A stretch of DNA of 8,689 nt from Coprococcus sp. (GCA_016297325.1 JAEDGW010000109.1:1-8689), one strand, 5' to 3'. Counted from the first letter of the stretch, positions 1-7,594 are shown. Numbers and translations: made by a program. Notes: a model not told the origin generated them from the letters alone.

Positions 1-1
1 G

Positions 2-871
2 AATAAAAACAAAGGCTTCACATTCATAGAACTGATACTTTACATGGCTATACTTGGTATATTCATGGTTGCAGTTACATCTCTTGTCGGTTCAACGGTG
101 GCTTCACATAGGAAATTGAAGTCCAGGCAGAAACTTGAGACACAGGCTAGTGAGGTTTATGATACTATAAGTGATATGCTTATGGGGGCTAGTAATGTCA
201 GAATCAATGGAGATGGTTATGTAGGATCAGGTACTTCATATTCGAAGGTCACAGCAAGCTTCATAGTGCCTGATGATACTATGGAAAAAGCAGCGGCGGC
301 AGGCAAACTTACATATAAGAAGGGTCCTGCTGGTGATGTGACACAGGATATTGCTGTTAAAAGTGGTGCTAGTGTTTCAGTTACAGGCAGTACTACATGC
401 TATGATATTTCTGATGTGAAACCTTTTGCCAATGAGGGATCTTCAAAGGATCCAGAGACATTTATAGACACAAAATATCTATGGATACAGTATTCATCTT
501 CACTTAACGAGACGGCATACTGTACTATCGGATATGATGAGACTAATAAAAAACTGTATATATACAGAACTCAGTTAGCTGATACAGCCCGTGAACAGGC
601 TGAGGTATATCTTAAGAGCGGCGATGACGGAAAGGTTAGAGCAGCGAAGGCAGTTCTTGATCCTTGTACCAAGTTTGTTGATGCAAAGACAGAGAAGGGT
701 ACAGTTCTTGCTAACAATGTTGAGAGTTTTAGGCTTCAGGTAAATCCTGATGATGGTAGTATAGCAGTAACAATAGGCTTAAAGGATTCAAAGACAGATG
801 AGAAGTACGAAGTAACAAGTGTTGTAGGTCTTAGAAATTCATTTGTGCTGAAGAAGCATGAGTGGAACTAA
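2..871 (+). CDS. Type IV prepilin, probable minor pilin (PilW/GspJ-like), 5' truncated
   Basis: The open frame enters from the window edge, so the start codon and most of the short leader are missing; 289 residues are visible. The visible part begins NKNKGFTFIELILYMAI. This is the class III (prepilin) signal: cleavage is expected between Gly5 and Phe6, with the conserved Glu at mature position +5 (residue 10), followed by a hydrophobic helix of about 20 residues that anchors the subunit and packs in the filament core. After it come a basic/amphipathic helix, a Ser/Thr/Asp-rich globular domain with three cysteines, and a C-terminal beta segment ending in a 'LRNSF' stretch, as in many PilW-like minor pilins. 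From family knowledge it would be processed by a prepilin peptidase and assembled into a type IV pilus or pseudopilus. The internal ATG at base 44 lies inside the signal helix and is not the start. The minor-pilin subclass is inference; the prepilin call is firm. Confidence 0.9.
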   Translation, partial: NKNKGFTFIELILYMAILGIFMVAVTSLVGSTVASHRKLKSRQKLETQASEVYDTISDMLMGASNVRINGDGYVGSGTSYSKVTASFIVPDDTMEKAAAAGKLTYKKGPAGDVTQDIAVKSGASVSVTGSTTCYDISDVKPFANEGSSKDPETFIDTKYLWIQYSSSLNETAYCTIGYDETNKKLYIYRTQLADTAREQAEVYLKSGDDGKVRAAKAVLDPCTKFVDAKTEKGTVLANNVESFRLQVNPDDGSIAVTIGLKDSKTDEKYEVTSVVGLRNSFVLKKHEWN

Positions 872-872
872 T

Positions 873-880
873 AGAGGAGG
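873..880 (+). promoter_or_regulatory. Ribosome binding site for the giant secreted protein gene
   Basis: AGAGGAGG is a near-perfect anti-Shine-Dalgarno match lying 8 bases before the GTG at 889, just after the prepilin stop (869-871). It decides the start. The longer in-frame reading from GTG 862 would put this site inside the coding sequence and leave that start without a comparable RBS. Confidence 0.85.
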
Positions 881-888
881 ATAATACA

Positions 889-978
889 GTGTTTAAGAAT
901 AAAAAGATAGTCTTATCATCTATAGCTATTATATTCGCACTTGTAGTCAGCTCTATATTTGTGAATTATACACTGGCT
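889..978 (+). other. Signal peptide or N-terminal membrane anchor of the giant protein
   Basis: Residues 1-30 read as a classical Sec signal: a positive n-region (K3, K5, K6), a hydrophobic stretch from about I7 to V25, and a polar c-region with T28-L29-A30 fitting the -3/-1 rule. If signal peptidase does not cut here, the same helix would tether the protein to the membrane. The sequence alone does not decide between the two. Confidence 0.8.
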
Positions 979-3900
979 AATTCCGATTCTCAGGCTTCTG
1001 TGAGCGATGCAACTGGAAGTGGCACCACGACAGGACTGACAGGTCTCTCCAATATCGATCTGGCAATAGAGAATTCCAATAATGCCGGAAAGAAAGCAAC
1101 GGGTGAGGATAAGTATCGAATTGTTCAGATCGTATCTGATGATTATGCAGCCAATGCTGCCATGGATACTCAGCTCACAGAGACAGTTACAGATTCTGCC
1201 TTTACTGGTGATGCAAAGAAACTTACAGGATATGACTCAACCACATATCTGTGGAGATACGTGTATGCTGGTGAGTATTTCAGAAAAGCGGTATTCAATG
1301 GATATAAGACGATAGATGCAAATATGGCAGAGGGAGCTGTAACTCTTACTACGTGTACCATCAGTCAGCTCAACAAGATGGATAAGAGTGCACAGACAAT
1401 TCTTAATCAGGCAGATTTCATCTATATATGGGCAAACAGTGCATCGGATTATGCGAGCAAGAGCAATGATCTGTGTGAGGATCTGTATAATTGGCTGGAT
1501 GCATATGCGACTGCTAATTCGCATCCAATTGCTATGTGTACAGGAACATTGTGTACAAGTGAGCCTGGAAACATAACAGGAAACAATGATGATTTCAGAA
1601 TGGGTGCTCTGGCATACAAGCTCATTACAAAGGGTGCTGTTGCAAGATATGACAATGTACTTGTAACTGACGCAGATTTCTTCAAGACATTATATGAAGA
1701 GGCTGATGATAACAATGAGCCGACACCGGATATAGAGAAGACAAAGTATACAATTTCAGATTTTATATTGAAGGCTGAGAGAACAGCCAGTCAGGGTGGA
1801 AGTGATTACCTCAACTTCGGAACATACTATAAGTGGTATGATGGGGTATCTATCACAGACTTCCTGGATGGCAATGTCCCGGATAATATTACAGATTCCA
1901 CCTATGATAAGGCCGGATCGAGATCAGGACTTACGGGTGACAAGAAAGTCTGGAATTTTGATAATGCAAAGATACTTATAATTTCAGAGAATGGTACAGG
2001 AAGTGCGATGTTCTCTGAGATTAAGGATAGCAATAGTGGTAACAGTGCAGAGACTTCTGCCGGCGATTACAAGTTTGATGATGCTACACAGACCTGGAAG
2101 TCTGTTGAGAAAGCACCAAACAGTGAACTTACAGGTCATATGTATGCAAATGGTACATCATCAAGTGGTACCGGTATATCAAAATATGTGCCTAGTGGAG
2201 CTGACATATATGTGCTTGACAGCAATGATATAGTAGATGCTCTTACAAATGGCGGGGTGGCATACAGCAATATGTCTCTTGCAAGTTCAGCTTACATGGA
2301 TGTCCAGACAAAGACAGTAAGTGGTACTGTAAGGTGTACAGATATGGCACTGGATGATTATGGTCTGGTGGTAGGCGATGTAAACCTTTGCGCATATCTC
2401 ATTGTCGAGGATGGAACAGATCTTCATATTGCGGGAAGTTCTGCAGATGAGATGATCATGTGTCCACTTGAGGAAAAGGAGATTCCAAAGCTCGATGCCG
2501 ATGGCAACGAGGTGAATGATGAAGATGGCAACATAGTAACAGAGGTTGTGTATACATACAGTTTTCCAAAGCTCAATCCTAACTACAACTACAGAGTAGT
2601 TATAGGAGGAGATGATGGATTTAGTTCTGACGACTTCACAGTTGGAATATCACAGGATGCGGGTAAAGTCCTTGAGGATAATGAGAACGAATGTGTATAT
2701 GATTTCAGTATCAAGTCTGCTGAGGAGGACAATGTAGCCGGATATGTATACAGAACAGATGCAGATGGCAATGAAGATGCAACAGTAGTTGTCACATATG
2801 ATGATTTCATGGCTAATGTTGGAGTTGACGGTCTTGGTTATGCTTACAAGAACGATCTGCTCTATGAAGGATTCGATCTTTCAGACGCATCAAAGGTTGC
2901 TGAGTATGTAAAGAAGCTTCACGATGCGTACACTCAGACACAGACAGGATTGGTAAGTGACAATCCAGATAAGGTAGATCTCACACAGTTTGACTTTATC
3001 TTCATTGATAAGGGTACATACAACAAAGAGATCGGTCAGGATGTGTTCAAGGCACTTGTGAATGGCGTTGAGAGCGGTCAGTATTTTATAGTTTCATCTA
3101 AGGCAGGAGATGGCAAGGGATCAGGCTCCGGTAATGGTGACGATGATTCTGAACCTGGTATTCCAGTTATCACAAGTCCATCGGCTAAGGCTGTTGCGGA
3201 TGTGATCAACGCAAGTGTATATCGTGATGGAGCAGACAATAAGTTCAAAGTTCTGGAGATACAGCCGGATTATCCTATTGACCTGGATGTGGCAGCACTC
3301 AATCAGTCTGTTTCAACAGCATATTCAACAAGAAGTGATGGAACAACGCCTATCACAGGTAACTATTACACAGTTCCTTCTGATGTCGTAAGTGGCAAAT
3401 CGAAGGAAGAGCTTGCAGCTAAGACAGAGTATTATGATTTTGACCTTACAAAGGCAAAGATAGCTTATGCGGTAGATGGAATTTCATACGGTGATATAAG
3501 TCTGACACAGGTTTCAACTGAGCAGCTCATCGGTATGAAGGAGAATATCGCAGCAACTTATGATCTTGTATATATCGGCGGTGACATAAGTGCGATGGAC
3601 AGAAATCCTGTCGAGATGTACAAGGGACAGTGTGATATAGGTAATGCAACTTCAGGATATACATATCAGATATTCCCAACATTCATTATGTACTATCACA
3701 CAGGTACACTTAGTCAGTTACAGAGTGCTTCAACATATAGCCCGGATACGGCACCTATATCAGGAAGTACAGAGATGATGGCTTCACCATATGTTGGAAG
3801 CAAGTATTATAAGACAACATACCTTGCAGAGAACGGTAACGATCTCACAAAGACAAAGTATGATGAGCTTGTATCATATATGGCATCCGGCAGACCGGTT

Positions 3901-6900
3901 ATGGTCAGCGATGAACTGACAAGCGTATATGAGAAGATGCAGGGAACAAATTCAAATGGAGAGGGCTTATCAATGAATGAGCTTCTTCAGGGATATTGGT
4001 ACAACAATGGAAATCTTGAGAGAAAGAACTATTATCTTGATCCATCTTCCAGAATGTACGAGCTTGTAGGCACATTATATGCAAGACATAATGGAGCAAA
4101 TGGTTCAAATGTTCTCTGGGGATTCAACAATGAAGCTACACAGTATATAAGCGATGTAGATGGTAAGTTTGGTAACAGCTTATGGACAATGTACGTTCCT
4201 GCAAACAGCCAGAACGGAAGCGGAATACAGAATATTCTGGACAGCGATGCTCAGAAGAAGAGCTGGTACAAGGGTACAAGTGGTGGAACAGTATATTATA
4301 ACTACAAGGTTGTATGGGATGATCTAACATCAGCATCCATCAACAAGCTTGTATCAGGCAGTGCACATAGAACGAGGCTCACAGTTACAGAAAAGCCTGT
4401 GACATATCAGCAGGGTATAGAGTCTACATACATCAAATCAAACAGAATGTCGTTTACATTCAGAGTTGATGGTGATGATGCAACATATAGTTACAAGCTG
4501 TATGTCGATGTAGATAAGAATACCAAGTTTGAGAGCTCAGGTCAGGATGTATGCCTTCCAGGAACAGTTACAGTGGGAACTGACAAGTCAGTTACAGTAA
4601 CACTTGACACAGAGTTCTTCGGATCTGCCGCATGGTATCTGGAGATTACCAATATAAGCGGTGACGTAATTGCCACAGCAAACGGTCTCAGCAAGATAGT
4701 CAACAACAAGACACAGCTTGCAAAGAATGAGATAAATGTTCTTCAGGTTCAGACAATGTCTGAGGGACAGGGCGCAACATCATGGGGCGCAACTGATACA
4801 CTGTACTTCGATATTGAGTCACAGACAGCTCATAAGATCGCAAAGTATAATGTATTTGCAAACATGACAGAGCTTGACAATGCATCAACAACACAGTATG
4901 CAGTACTCGGACGTCATGAGAACAGATTCGGTATATACGAGTTTGATACAGATACAGATGCAGATGATTATTATTCAAATCTTGCAGATGAGATAACTGA
5001 TGATTATGACATCAATCTTGATCTGGTTGTTGCATCAAAGGATAAGGCATCATTCACCACTGGTGATGGTGTGCAGTCAAGTTATGACTGCCTCGACACT
5101 ATGGTTGAGGAAGCTGAGACACTTGCAGCAGGCGGTAAGGTTGACAACATGACTCAGGAACAGTATGCAAACCAGGTAACAGTAGCACTTGCAGCATACA
5201 ACAAGGCATCATCAGATGTTGTTGCACCAAAGAAGGAGCTTGATACATACCTGACAAACGCTATTGCATATCTTGATGGAACATATACAGGAAACGTTGA
5301 TTATTCTGATTTTATGGTTAACCTCAAGGGAAGTGTCGATGAAAAGAAACAGGTTCTCCAGTATATTATGGATACAAATGATTATTACATTATATTCTGG
5401 CCTAAGTACAACACTATGAACCACTGTGAGGCAGCGTTTAAGAATAATAAGATGTCAACTGATTTCGGTCAGAAGTTTGCAGATCTGTATTCTGCGTTTG
5501 TAGAAGCTAAGGATGCGGAGCTTGAAGCGAAGGATAAGTACAATACATATCTTAGAAGATCATATGGCAATAAGTTTATGACTAAGATGTATTCAATACT
5601 TGTACTTGGACCATCAGAATCATTTGGTGGATTCAAGGTTGATTTCCAGCCTAAGACATGTCAGTACATACTTGACTATGTATCAGCTGGCGGAGATCTG
5701 TTCTTCTTCCATGACTCTATGTCACCATATGCAAATGCAGGTGCGGCTAATCTTACAAGATCGCTTCTGTCAGTTGTAGGAATGAACAGATTCCATGTTG
5801 ATATAACAAACAATGTAGTATCATATGCAAGTGATCTGAACCTTGGAAATTACTCAGCTACTAATGAGACATTCAAGAAGATATCTTACAGTGCAAACGG
5901 TGGTAAGGCTCATGAGGACACAACAGAGACTCTTAAGATTTACCATAAGTATTGGACTCAGGGAGATACAGCAGTATTCAGTGTTCAGGAGAGCGCAGGA
6001 TATAAGAATGGTGATAGCAAGTATGGAGATGCATATGTTCTTCTCAACAACTTCAGGACACAGAACGAAACTGTTGCTTCAGGACTTGTTCCACTTTCAG
6101 AAGCATACACTGATTTCGGTGTAGAAGAGTTTAAGAATGCAACACTTACAAAGGATACAACGATTTACTACTTAAGCAGCAAAGATGATACTTACGGTAA
6201 GACATCATATACACCTGATGGAACATTTGAGGATGTTAAGTACAATTCACCAGACACAAGTCTGTATTATCTGACACCTTATGCAAACAATGATAAGGCC
6301 GGTAGCGGATTACTTAACAGTATCAACTCAAATATCATGGATGTTAAGCAGGCTGAGTGGGCACTCAAGGGTAAGGATACAAAGGTATATGTAAGTGCAC
6401 TTGCCATGACAGCACTTTACTACAATGGTAATATGGCTGGTGCAACGACTACACTTCCTTATGTATATGCTCAGGAGTCATTTAAGGCAGCTACAGCATG
6501 GTCACAGGCATCAAATCAGGATCAGTCAGCTTGTGCTGAGACAGTTAAGGCTACACAGCTTAACTCAGGTCTTGTAACACTGTACCCATACAATATCAGT
6601 TCTTCACTGAATATTTCAGGTACACATCAGCAGGCTTACGCACTTGATCTTGAGAGTGACAACATAACAGTTTGGTATACACTTGCTGGTTCAAACAATT
6701 CATCTAACAGTAAGATGCGTTCATCAAAGTATGCAGCGGATCCTGGAGATGGAATGGAAGCATATTACATCTACACTACAGCTTATGGCAGTGGTGCAAT
6801 AACATATTGTGGATCTGGTCATTCATCAGTAACAGGTAGACGTACAAGAAACAACGATGAGAGAAAGCTCTTCATCAACGTAATTGTAAACAGTGCTACA

Positions 6901-7500
6901 GCGGTACCTGATATGCCAACTATCAAGTGTTATGATCCTGTTGAGACATGGGCTGATGAGGATGAACTTCCAAAGGATGAGGAGATCATTGCAGCATCAG
7001 GCAGAACAGTATATGAAAGAATAATAGATGCAAAGACAGATGCTCCTACATTTGATTACAAGATTGGCATACCAGAAAATACTAAGATCTCAAAGGTTAA
7101 TATCTACTATGATCTTGATCTGGATGAGGCTTCATTCAAGACTGAGAAGCCTGTTCCACCAACATATGACAGTACAAAGGATAAGATGATTCTGTCATAT
7201 GATACGATCGGTGGCAAGAAGGTTGGTGAATTCACGAACAATATCACTGATCTTGTAAGAGATGGTGACAAACGAGGTGATAAGACAGTAAACCTCAGAC
7301 CAGAAGATTCTTACTTTGCAGCATATGATGGTACACATACATACATCATTGTTGAGGTAGAGTATGTAGGAATGAAAGCTCCTGTATATACTATCATCAG
7401 AGTTAAGGCATCAGATCCTCTGTTCGATCTGACAGACAATACTATCGATGTTCCAGCACTCGATGATTTCATTGCTGAGAAGAAGAATGTATTCGCATAG
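889..7500 (+). CDS. Giant secreted multidomain surface protein with repeated amidotransferase-like (DUF5057-like) modules
   Basis: Function is not known. The GTG start at 889 gives 2203 residues, numbered from here. Residues 1-30 form an export signal: basic KNKK, a hydrophobic core at about 7-25, and a possible signal peptidase I site after T-L-A (28-30). The rest is hydrophilic and rich in Thr, Ser, Tyr, Asn and Asp. Visible order: alpha/beta module (75-225); region with a beta-sandwich (475-591); second alpha/beta segment (about 695-740); Gly/Asp linker (740-756); third module (785-1012); Ig-like beta region (about 1161-1272); fourth module with a long helical insertion (1281-1612); a GSGH motif (1975-1978) with KLFINVIVNS (1993-2002); C-terminal beta region (about 2055-2190). 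No sortase motif, C-terminal membrane segment or wall-binding repeat is seen. It follows a prepilin gene by 17 bases, suggesting a filament- or envelope-associated role. Resemblance to DUF5057 is from memory and tentative; S-layer-like protein or adhesin are alternatives. Confidence 0.85.
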   Translation: MFKNKKIVLSSIAIIFALVVSSIFVNYTLANSDSQASVSDATGSGTTTGLTGLSNIDLAIENSNNAGKKATGEDKYRIVQIVSDDYAANAAMDTQLTETVTDSAFTGDAKKLTGYDSTTYLWRYVYAGEYFRKAVFNGYKTIDANMAEGAVTLTTCTISQLNKMDKSAQTILNQADFIYIWANSASDYASKSNDLCEDLYNWLDAYATANSHPIAMCTGTLCTSEPGNITGNNDDFRMGALAYKLITKGAVARYDNVLVTDADFFKTLYEEADDNNEPTPDIEKTKYTISDFILKAERTASQGGSDYLNFGTYYKWYDGVSITDFLDGNVPDNITDSTYDKAGSRSGLTGDKKVWNFDNAKILIISENGTGSAMFSEIKDSNSGNSAETSAGDYKFDDATQTWKSVEKAPNSELTGHMYANGTSSSGTGISKYVPSGADIYVLDSNDIVDALTNGGVAYSNMSLASSAYMDVQTKTVSGTVRCTDMALDDYGLVVGDVNLCAYLIVEDGTDLHIAGSSADEMIMCPLEEKEIPKLDADGNEVNDEDGNIVTEVVYTYSFPKLNPNYNYRVVIGGDDGFSSDDFTVGISQDAGKVLEDNENECVYDFSIKSAEEDNVAGYVYRTDADGNEDATVVVTYDDFMANVGVDGLGYAYKNDLLYEGFDLSDASKVAEYVKKLHDAYTQTQTGLVSDNPDKVDLTQFDFIFIDKGTYNKEIGQDVFKALVNGVESGQYFIVSSKAGDGKGSGSGNGDDDSEPGIPVITSPSAKAVADVINASVYRDGADNKFKVLEIQPDYPIDLDVAALNQSVSTAYSTRSDGTTPITGNYYTVPSDVVSGKSKEELAAKTEYYDFDLTKAKIAYAVDGISYGDISLTQVSTEQLIGMKENIAATYDLVYIGGDISAMDRNPVEMYKGQCDIGNATSGYTYQIFPTFIMYYHTGTLSQLQSASTYSPDTAPISGSTEMMASPYVGSKYYKTTYLAENGNDLTKTKYDELVSYMASGRPVMVSDELTSVYEKMQGTNSNGEGLSMNELLQGYWYNNGNLERKNYYLDPSSRMYELVGTLYARHNGANGSNVLWGFNNEATQYISDVDGKFGNSLWTMYVPANSQNGSGIQNILDSDAQKKSWYKGTSGGTVYYNYKVVWDDLTSASINKLVSGSAHRTRLTVTEKPVTYQQGIESTYIKSNRMSFTFRVDGDDATYSYKLYVDVDKNTKFESSGQDVCLPGTVTVGTDKSVTVTLDTEFFGSAAWYLEITNISGDVIATANGLSKIVNNKTQLAKNEINVLQVQTMSEGQGATSWGATDTLYFDIESQTAHKIAKYNVFANMTELDNASTTQYAVLGRHENRFGIYEFDTDTDADDYYSNLADEITDDYDINLDLVVASKDKASFTTGDGVQSSYDCLDTMVEEAETLAAGGKVDNMTQEQYANQVTVALAAYNKASSDVVAPKKELDTYLTNAIAYLDGTYTGNVDYSDFMVNLKGSVDEKKQVLQYIMDTNDYYIIFWPKYNTMNHCEAAFKNNKMSTDFGQKFADLYSAFVEAKDAELEAKDKYNTYLRRSYGNKFMTKMYSILVLGPSESFGGFKVDFQPKTCQYILDYVSAGGDLFFFHDSMSPYANAGAANLTRSLLSVVGMNRFHVDITNNVVSYASDLNLGNYSATNETFKKISYSANGGKAHEDTTETLKIYHKYWTQGDTAVFSVQESAGYKNGDSKYGDAYVLLNNFRTQNETVASGLVPLSEAYTDFGVEEFKNATLTKDTTIYYLSSKDDTYGKTSYTPDGTFEDVKYNSPDTSLYYLTPYANNDKAGSGLLNSINSNIMDVKQAEWALKGKDTKVYVSALAMTALYYNGNMAGATTTLPYVYAQESFKAATAWSQASNQDQSACAETVKATQLNSGLVTLYPYNISSSLNISGTHQQAYALDLESDNITVWYTLAGSNNSSNSKMRSSKYAADPGDGMEAYYIYTTAYGSGAITYCGSGHSSVTGRRTRNNDERKLFINVIVNSATAVPDMPTIKCYDPVETWADEDELPKDEEIIAASGRTVYERIIDAKTDAPTFDYKIGIPENTKISKVNIYYDLDLDEASFKTEKPVPPTYDSTKDKMILSYDTIGGKKVGEFTNNITDLVRDGDKRGDKTVNLRPEDSYFAAYDGTHTYIIVEVEYVGMKAPVYTIIRVKASDPLFDLTDNTIDVPALDDFIAEKKNVFA
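1111..1563 (+). repeat. Amidotransferase-like alpha/beta module, copy 1 (residues 75-225)
   Basis: Three landmarks recur in order in the giant protein. Here they are the opening strand KYRIVQIV (75-82), the strand ADFIYIW (175-181), and a helix (LYNWLDAYA, from 199) leading into HPIAMCTGTL, where Cys217 falls at the place held by the nucleophile in class I glutamine amidotransferases (compare 'PVLGICLG'). This is the only copy with a Cys there. No matching downstream His-Glu pair was identified, so catalysis is not claimed. The alignment was made by eye. Confidence 0.45.
2311..2661 (+). other. Beta-sandwich (Cna-B/Ig-like) insertion in the giant protein (residues 475-591)
   Basis: The segment opens with TKTVSGTVRC and continues through alternating hydrophobic strands (YLIVEDGTDLHIAG), an acidic loop with DADGNEV and DEDGN, and YSFPKLNPNYNYRVVIGG. 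The pattern 'VSGTV ... YSF..L.PNYNYRV' is like Cna-B/carboxypeptidase regulatory-type sandwiches that serve as stalk or spacer units in Gram-positive surface proteins. No Lys-Asn isopeptide triad could be assigned. Confidence 0.4.
2971..3108 (+). repeat. Amidotransferase-like alpha/beta segment, copy 2 (about residues 695-740)
   Basis: FDFIFIDKGTY (from 701) matches the middle strand of the other copies. It is followed by a helix (DVFKALVNGVESG) and QYFIVSSKAG, with Ser at the elbow position. The opening strand of this copy may be the distant AKILIISENG (about 360), separated by the beta-sandwich insertion. This is the most diverged copy. Confidence 0.35.
3106..3162 (+). other. Gly/Ser/Asp-rich flexible linker in the giant protein
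   Basis: Residues 740-758 (GDGKGSGSGNGDDDSEPG and neighbours) form a low-complexity hydrophilic hinge between the N-terminal part (copies 1 and 2) and the start of copy 3. It is the clearest domain boundary in the protein. Confidence 0.7.
3241..3924 (+). repeat. DUF5057-like alpha/beta module, copy 3 (residues 785-1012)
   Basis: This is the best-preserved copy. It has opening strand KFKVLEIQPDY (785-795), segment VSTEQLIGMKENI followed by YDLVYIGGD (891-899), and helix YDELVSYMASG (from 991) leading into RPVMVSDEL, with Ser1007 at the elbow position. The combination of 'KVLEIQP', 'EQLIGM' and 'YDLVYIGG' resembles, from memory, the uncharacterised DUF5057 family of Firmicutes. That assignment needs a profile search. 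The last strand closely parallels copy 1 (HPIAMC) and copy 4 (DLFFFH). Confidence 0.5.
4369..4704 (+). other. Ig-like beta domain of the giant protein (about residues 1161-1272)
   Basis: Alternating strands (RTRLTVTE, MSFTFRVDG, YSYKLYVDVDKN, SVTVTLDTEF, WYLEITNISGDV) read as an immunoglobulin-like sandwich between copies 3 and 4. The loop DVDKNTKFE (from 1207) could bind a metal ion but is not a full EF-hand. The fold is inferred from strand pattern only. Confidence 0.4.
4729..5724 (+). repeat. Amidotransferase-like module with helical insertion, copy 4 (residues 1281-1612)
   Basis: The opening strand is EINVLQVQT (1281-1289), followed by a second strand region (DINLDLVVASKD). A long helical insertion then spans about 1398-1560. 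It includes two alanine- and charge-rich helices with coiled-coil character: QYANQVTVALAAYNKA from 1425, and FADLYSAFVEAKDAELEAKD from 1530. The fold resumes at MYSILVLGPSESFGG (from 1567) and ILDYVSAGGDLFFFHDS (from 1594), with His1608 at the elbow position. The last segment is typical of ThuA-like proteins ('L.DYV..GGGL...H'). Confidence 0.45.
6793..6894 (+). other. GSGH / KLFINVIV closing motif (residues 1969-2002)
   Basis: GAITYCGSGHSS followed by E-R-K-LFINVIVNS matches the ending of ThuA-like and related amidotransferase-fold proteins ('G.vfY.G.GH ... lf.N.v'), where it forms the last core strand and helix. It probably closes copy 4 even though roughly 360 residues separate it from the elbow strand, implying a large inserted region between them. 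The family link is by eye. Confidence 0.4.
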
Positions 7501-7531
7501 AATATAAAAGTATTGTAAATAATAAAAATTC

Positions 7532-7562
7532 AGGAAGCCGGGTTTATAGCCCGGCTTCTTTT
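7532..7562 (+). terminator. Rho-independent terminator after the giant protein gene
   Basis: A perfect 9-bp stem, GAAGCCGGG (7534-7542) with CCCGGCTTC (7550-7558), has a 7-base loop and runs into TTTT (7559-7562), preceded by an A-rich tract. It lies 33 bases after the stop codon and should end the prepilin-giant protein transcript. A partly complementary A-tract upstream might allow weak function on the opposite strand. Confidence 0.92.
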
Positions 7563-7572
7563 GTGTTATACT
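7544..7572 (+). promoter_or_regulatory. Candidate extended -10 promoter for the shikimate gene
   Basis: TGTTATACT at 7564-7572 is an extended -10 element (TGn plus TATACT, one mismatch from TATAAT). A weak -35 candidate, TTATAG (7544-7549), sits 17 bases upstream inside the terminator loop. Transcription would begin near 7579, giving a leader of about 28 bases. The promoter overlaps the terminator tail, so the strong hairpin does not leave the next gene without transcription. Inferred from sequence only. Confidence 0.4.
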
Positions 7573-7594
7573 GTGAGCTGGTAGGAATTATTAT

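Noticed and set aside
44..871. Prepilin gene starting at ATG 44
   Set aside because: The frame is open to the window edge and the upstream bases encode NKNKGFTFIELILY, the essential prepilin cleavage site. ATG 44 lies in the middle of the signal helix.
1525..1551. Active glutamine amidotransferase in copy 1
   Set aside because: Cys217 is at a fitting position, but no downstream His-Glu pair could be assigned and the surrounding elbow (CTGTL) lacks the usual G-x-C-x-G. Kept only as a structural resemblance.
4945..4968. DTDTDADD as a dockerin or EF-hand repeat
   Set aside because: Only one short acidic run is present. The position-12 Glu/Asp and duplicated 22-residue dockerin pattern are absent.
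4700..4978. Minus-strand open frame of 92 codons
   Set aside because: It is a shadow of the giant gene, produced by its biased codon use; no start signal or recognisable domain.
5843..6124. Open frame of 93 codons on the + strand
   Set aside because: It is an out-of-frame reading within the giant gene; composition is low quality and there is no RBS.
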